From Novosphingobium sp. Fuku2-ISO-50 (GTDB taxonomy: Bacteria; Pseudomonadota; Alphaproteobacteria; Sphingomonadales; Sphingomonadaceae): 64,000 nucleotides of DNA. Positions 60,391 to 64,000 of the stretch are shown here, piece by piece. Position 1 is the stretch's first letter. Each line of letters begins with the position of its first letter. The notes below the pieces were generated by a model, which was given only the letters and a program-made list of their open reading frames with translations, did not search any database and was not told the origin of the DNA. The DNA lies in assembly GCF_001519055.1 (NCBI RefSeq), contig NZ_KQ954289.1, forward strand, positions 1 through 64,000, written 5' to 3'. The position numbers and the translations under genes are program-made.

Positions 60391-61710
60391 TCAGGCCGGT
60401 CTTGCGTGCCGGCCGATCTTGCCGCGAAAATAGATCGTGGCCCAGATCATCAAGGCCATGCCCAGCGTGCCGCAGCCGATCCCCGCGTCGATCAGGAAAC
60501 TGGTCCAGGGCAGACGCAGGCCGGGAATGTTGCGCAGCAGCAGGAGTGCAACCGAGCCGCCATAGCCTCCGGTGTCTGCGACATAGATCAGGAAACCGGC
60601 ATTGCCCACGCTGCCGCTGGCGGCGACAAGCCGGTCGAACAGCATGCCGTTGAACGGGGTATACGCGAGGTAGAGCCCGCCGCCGAGCGCCGTCATCCAG
60701 GTGATCGGCCCGATCCAGTGCATCACGAACGCCGCAGAACTGAGCGCGGCAAGCGCGAGACCGAGCGCGATCAGCGCGAAATTGACCACTATCGCGCGGG
60801 CACTGTCGCGGATTAGCGTCAGCGTGGCCAAAACGCCCAGCACCATGATGCTGATCGGCAGCTCGGTCAGCGAAAACAGCGCGGCTTTGTCGCCCAGACC
60901 CAGCTCGGCCCAGATTTCAGCGGCAAAGTTGTCGCGAAAATCGCGCAGCGCGGTCAGCAGCACATAAAGCAGCACGAGCGCCGCCAGCCCCGGGCCAAAC
61001 CGCATGACCAGCGACCGCCGCGCCGCCGCATTCATCGGCACGCGCTCCACCCGTTCGGCAATGTCGGCGGCATTGGGCGGGGGCAGCGTGGACAGGCCAA
61101 ACAGGCATAGCCCGAGCAAGGGCATGAACAGCGCGCCGGTCAGCGCGGGCATCCACCATTGATCGGCGAAATGATGATCCATCACCAGCGTACCGACCGA
61201 TTTCATCACCCCCGAGGAAATGACGAAGCTGGCACACAGCATCGCGCCGATCAGATCGGATTGCCGCCGCCCTTCGGCAAAGGAAAAGCAGATGCCCCAG
61301 ACCATGCCGAGCGCCAGCCCGTCGACAAACATCGCGGCGATGTTCCACGGCGCCGGGATTACCGCAAACAGCACCAGCGCGCCTTCGGCAATCAGACATT
61401 GCACAACGATCCCGGCGATGCGGCGGTCTGCGGGCATTTCGGCGATGACGCGCACGCCGATCAGCTTGGCCAGCGCATAGCCAAAGACTTGCGCGATCAC
61501 GAGCGCGACTTTGTATTCGACCGTCAGCACCGGCGCGACGCCGGCAAAATGCGCTGCGGCAAACGCCTTGCGAAAGGCATAGATGCAGAAATAGGTGCCG
61601 AACGTCATCAACCCGGCATAAGCGCCGAACAGCCCCGACGGCGCGCGTTCGAGCCAGCCGCGCAGCGCGGCAGCAGGGCCGGATCGCACGGGGACAGCGA
61701 TGGCGGTCAT
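60391..61710 (-). CDS. DUF5690 family membrane transporter (MFS-like)
   Basis: A 439-aa integral membrane protein with about 12 hydrophobic helices. It starts after a 20-residue cytoplasmic N-terminus and continues GLMTFGTYFCIYAFRKAFAA, a segment typical of the DUF5690 group of MFS-like proteins. Its ATG overlaps the phnX stop by 4 nt. The position behind phosphonate genes suggests transport of a phosphonate or of a product across the inner membrane. Its specificity is inferred. Confidence 0.8.
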   Translation of the reverse strand: MTAIAVPVRSGPAAALRGWLERAPSGLFGAYAGLMTFGTYFCIYAFRKAFAAAHFAGVAPVLTVEYKVALVIAQVFGYALAKLIGVRVIAEMPADRRIAGIVVQCLIAEGALVLFAVIPAPWNIAAMFVDGLALGMVWGICFSFAEGRRQSDLIGAMLCASFVISSGVMKSVGTLVMDHHFADQWWMPALTGALFMPLLGLCLFGLSTLPPPNAADIAERVERVPMNAAARRSLVMRFGPGLAALVLLYVLLTALRDFRDNFAAEIWAELGLGDKAALFSLTELPISIMVLGVLATLTLIRDSARAIVVNFALIALGLALAALSSAAFVMHWIGPITWMTALGGGLYLAYTPFNGMLFDRLVAASGSVGNAGFLIYVADTGGYGGSVALLLLRNIPGLRLPWTSFLIDAGIGCGTLGMALMIWATIYFRGKIGRHARPA

Positions 61711-62528
61711 GCCGCGCCGGAGCCGGGTTTGCGCCCGGCCTCGATCGCGGCGGCGATCTCATGGATCACGGGCAGAAGATGCGACACGTCATCGATCACG
61801 TAATCGGCGCCTTCGGCCCGCAGCGCGGCGGAAGCGGCGGCAACGCGCGCGGCACGGGTTTCGGCATCGAGCGCGGCGAATTCGATCGCATCGAGCCCGA
61901 CCGCGTTGCCCGAAGCGGCAATGCCCACAGTCCAGGCCCCGGCATGGCGCCCTTCGGCAATGCCGACCGGCGCGTCATCGACCTTGACCGCAGCCCAGGC
62001 GGGCCAGGCGTCGAGCGCGACCAGCGCGGCCCAGGTCATCAGCGGCGCGGGGCGCCCGCTCGGCGTATCGCCCGCGCAGATCACCACTGCAGGGTCATAG
62101 CCCTGTTCCGCGGCCTTGACGCGGATCGCTGCCATCATCTCGGGCGTATAGCCGGTGCCCGATCCGACTTTGACACCAAGGCCGAGCAATGCCGCATAAG
62201 CCTCTGCCGCGCCGGGGATCAATTCGGCTGCGCGCTGCGCCGCTTCGATCATGGCCGGTTCGACCAGAGTATAGACGCGATCGACATCGGCCTCGTCGGG
62301 GGCCTTGCCGAAATGCGCGGTCCAGCGGGCGACGATGCCCGGCTCGGACAAGAGCGCCGCGACATGGTCACGCTTGGCCTTGCCCATGTCGGCGCGGGCT
62401 TCGGCTTCGCTGATCGGCACGCCTTCGCCCGCGAAGACGCCGAGCAGCGCGTTGACCGGGGCCTTGCAGCCGAAATCGACCATTGTGCCCGCCCAGTCGA
62501 AGATTACCGCTTTTACCGGAAACGCCAT
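61707..62528 (-). CDS. phnX: Phosphonoacetaldehyde hydrolase
   Basis: A 273-aa HAD-superfamily phosphonatase that cleaves phosphonoacetaldehyde to acetaldehyde and phosphate. The nucleophile Asp is in VIFDWAGTMVDFG. The Schiff-base lysine is in ADMGKAKRDHVAAL near residue 55, the feature that separates PhnX from other HAD enzymes. CAGDTPSGRPAP and VKVDDAPVGIAEGRHAGAW follow. The ATG at 62528 overlaps the upstream oxidoreductase stop (TGATG); a GTG one codon earlier is possible. Confidence 0.94.
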   Translation of the reverse strand: MAFPVKAVIFDWAGTMVDFGCKAPVNALLGVFAGEGVPISEAEARADMGKAKRDHVAALLSEPGIVARWTAHFGKAPDEADVDRVYTLVEPAMIEAAQRAAELIPGAAEAYAALLGLGVKVGSGTGYTPEMMAAIRVKAAEQGYDPAVVICAGDTPSGRPAPLMTWAALVALDAWPAWAAVKVDDAPVGIAEGRHAGAWTVGIAASGNAVGLDAIEFAALDAETRAARVAAASAALRAEGADYVIDDVSHLLPVIHEIAAAIEAGRKPGSGAA

Positions 62529-63655
62529 CACGCTTCTCCCATCAATTCGTTCAAGACCTTTTCGGCAATGCCGAACGATGTCGAGGCGCCGGTCCCGCCG
62601 GTCACGATCACCATGCGCACATTGTCAGCCGGGGTATCGACCAGATAGGTGCGATCATCGGCTGTGGCATAAGTCCCGACCCAGCGTTCGAGCACGGCAG
62701 GCGCGGGGCGCCCGATCGCGCGGGCATATTCGTCGAGAATGTCGTCTTCGGCGCTGGCCGGGGCAAAGGGCCCGGGCAAATCGTCGTAATGATGGCTGTC
62801 ACCGACGATCAGTGTGCCGTCGCTGCCTTGCGCGACGATCAGGTGAACCCCGTTGTCATAGTGGCGCGGCTGTTCGGCGAGCAGTTTCGCTTTCAACGCG
62901 GCAGCTTCGGGCAGCGCGGCATAGCCCGCATAGCGAGTCAGCGACAGATCGCTCATCAAGGCGCCGGGCAGGCGCACGCCGGGATCGGCCAGGCGCAGCA
63001 TCGACAGGCGGCAGCGGCGCAGAGCGTAGGCGGCGATCCGTTCGCGCCACAGCGTCGAAAAATCATCGCCGGGGCAGACCACGACTTGCCCGGCCTCGAT
63101 CACCCCGCGCGAGGTTTCGATCATGGGCGGCAGGCTGGAAAAGGCGACCGTCTCGGTCAGAAAGTCGATGCCCAGGCTTTCGCTTGCCCAGCGCGTCAGC
63201 AGCGGAATGGCGTGGCGCGATTCAACGCGGATTTCGTGCGGGCTGTACAGCGCGCCCAGCAAATCGGGGCCGCCGAGCCCGCCCGTCGCGGCGCGGTAGG
63301 CGTCGGCCGTGATCAGGCCGCAGCCTTCGCCCATTTCGGTTTCGAGGAAAGCCTCGATCACGGCGATGGCCTCTGGCGAGCGTGCACTGAGATAGAGCCC
63401 GCGATGTTCGACCGTGATTCCGGCCTGGGGCACGATATCTGCCCAGACGTCGCGCGTGCGGCGGGCAAGGCTCCACGATTCCCCGCGTTCCTGCCCGGTC
63501 ACGGTGACGAAACCGAAATTGCGGATCGAGGCGCCGTTGGCACGCCGTTCGCGCTCGATCAGCACCACGCGCTTGCCCCGGCGCGCCGCCGTTACAGCAT
63601 GGGCAAGGCCGATGATGCCCCCGCCGATCACCGCCAGATCATACACTTTGCCCAT
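62528..63655 (-). CDS. TIGR03364-type FAD-dependent oxidoreductase of phosphonate catabolism
   Basis: A 375-aa DadA/glycine-oxidase-like flavoprotein. The Rossmann motif is DLAVIGGGIIGLAHAVTAAR, followed by ERRANGASIRNFGFVTVTGQ, the segment specific to the phosphonate-linked TIGR03364 group (also called HpnW or PbfD). The C-terminus has VIVTGGTGASTSFGIAE. Such enzymes oxidise 2-aminoethylphosphonate or its N-methyl form to phosphonoacetaldehyde, the substrate of the next gene. The ATG at 63655 is 12 nt from AAGGAG; the one at 63667 directly abuts it and seems unusable. Confidence 0.9.
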   Translation of the reverse strand: MGKVYDLAVIGGGIIGLAHAVTAARRGKRVVLIERERRANGASIRNFGFVTVTGQERGESWSLARRTRDVWADIVPQAGITVEHRGLYLSARSPEAIAVIEAFLETEMGEGCGLITADAYRAATGGLGGPDLLGALYSPHEIRVESRHAIPLLTRWASESLGIDFLTETVAFSSLPPMIETSRGVIEAGQVVVCPGDDFSTLWRERIAAYALRRCRLSMLRLADPGVRLPGALMSDLSLTRYAGYAALPEAAALKAKLLAEQPRHYDNGVHLIVAQGSDGTLIVGDSHHYDDLPGPFAPASAEDDILDEYARAIGRPAPAVLERWVGTYATADDRTYLVDTPADNVRMVIVTGGTGASTSFGIAEKVLNELMGEA

Positions 63656-63707
63656 AACGCCAGGCATCTCCTTGGAATAGAAGTGTTTATCTCTGGATCA
63701 AACAGCC

Positions 63708-63737
63708 CGGGGCGGCACCGTCACCGGTGCCGCCCCG
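63708..63737 (-). terminator. Hairpin between the TonB receptor gene and the phosphonate genes
   Basis: CGGGGCGGCACCG-TCAC-CGGTGCCGCCCCG is a perfect 13-bp stem, 38 nt beyond the receptor stop. On the minus strand it is followed by GGCTGTTTG, a weak T-tail, so it may attenuate rather than fully separate the receptor from the catabolic genes. Confidence 0.7.
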
Positions 63738-63774
63738 TCTGTCTGGTCCGGATCACGTCGATCCGGCAAGCACC

Positions 63775-64000
63775 TTAGAACGAGGTGCCGATCTTCATGC
63801 CATAAACCAGGGGACGCACTGGGACTTCGGCCTTGATGAACTGGCCGGAAGTGGTGAACGTCGAGGCGTGGGTGTTGGTCAGGTTTTCACCATAGAACGT
63901 GATCGTCCAGGTGTCCTTGCTGAAGCCGATCGACGCATCGACGAGCGCATAGCCCGGCTGGCGATAGAGCAGCGTGGTCGTGCCCGGGACCAGTACGCCG
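63775..64000 (-). CDS. TonB-dependent receptor, C-terminal fragment (runs off the window)
   Basis: The last 74 residues of an outer-membrane beta-barrel. The reading ends in alternating strands (YALVDASIGFSKDTWTITFY, GENLTNTHASTFTT, then RPLVYGMKIGTSF) with the terminal phenylalanine required by the BAM machinery. GENLTN is the usual receptor motif. The gene is truncated by the window edge. It lies upstream of the phosphonate genes in the same orientation, so uptake of the same compound is likely. Confidence 0.88.
   Translation of the reverse strand, partial: GVLVPGTTTLLYRQPGYALVDASIGFSKDTWTITFYGENLTNTHASTFTTSGQFIKAEVPVRPLVYGMKIGTSF

Overview
The window looks like chromosome of a high-GC alphaproteobacterium, most likely a sphingomonad (Novosphingobium/Sphingomonas type). 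This is inferred from protein character, from the typical alphaproteobacterial order zapA-6S RNA-5-FCL and tkt-gap-pgk-fba, from the TonB-dependent receptor and twin-arginine exported hydrolases, and from scattered palindromic repeats of the kind common in sphingomonad genomes. Gene density is high, and many genes overlap by 4 nt (ATGA), indicating operons. No rRNA, CRISPR array or prophage was seen. Five tRNA genes are present (Asn-GTT, Pro-CGG, two identical Asp-GTC, Leu-CAA).

Layout: 0.1-5.3 kb is a minus-strand leucine/isovalerate operon (isovaleryl-CoA dehydrogenase, methylcrotonyl-CoA carboxylase beta and alpha, MaoC hydratase) with a divergent LysR gene. 6.3-10.2 kb holds two exported alpha-mannosidases (GH92, GH125). 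10.2-11.6 kb is a CLC-type fluoride/proton antiporter preceded by a fluoride riboswitch. 11.6-16.8 kb is a tight six-gene minus-strand operon of unknown substrate (XRE-cupin regulator, M20 deacylase, flavin monooxygenase-like protein, RidA, DUF1028, LysR). 16.9-19.3 kb is glutaryl-CoA dehydrogenase plus a class III CoA-transferase. 19.3-20.9 kb holds a frameshifted IS110/IS1111-type element and a small MITE-like inverted repeat. 20.9-23.5 kb is argJ-GST-inositol phosphatase. 24.3-27.1 kb is secA with a strong terminator. 27.1-28.6 kb is a gene-poor, partly AT-rich patch with a secreted Cys-repeat protein. NAD kinase, an EAL protein, and a nitric-oxide locus (globin, NsrR, HPP-CBS protein, probable NsrR operator) follow. 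33-38.2 kb holds mfd-sdhE and small genes, then recG and a chemoreceptor. thyA and the branched-chain keto acid dehydrogenase genes (E1a, E1b, E2) lie at 42.6-47.3 kb. 48-50 kb is the zapA/6S/5-FCL block. 50-57 kb is central carbon metabolism (tkt, gap, pgk, class I aldolase) plus thiE. 57-60 kb holds efp, an inositol phosphatase and exported msrB-msrA. 60.4-64 kb is a phosphonate locus: DUF5690 permease, PhnX, FAD-dependent oxidoreductase and the end of a TonB-dependent receptor.

Functionally, the BCKDH genes at 43.7 kb and the liu genes at the left end form consecutive steps of leucine breakdown at two separate loci. The mannosidase pair suggests use of alpha-mannans. The right end suggests outer-membrane uptake and oxidative breakdown of 2-aminoethylphosphonate-type compounds. 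The most notable non-coding signals are the fluoride riboswitch, a candidate bridge RNA region in the IS element, the 6S RNA, an NsrR-type palindrome and a near-consensus promoter before the BCKDH operon. Functional calls rest on reading of motifs and family knowledge; no database search was run.
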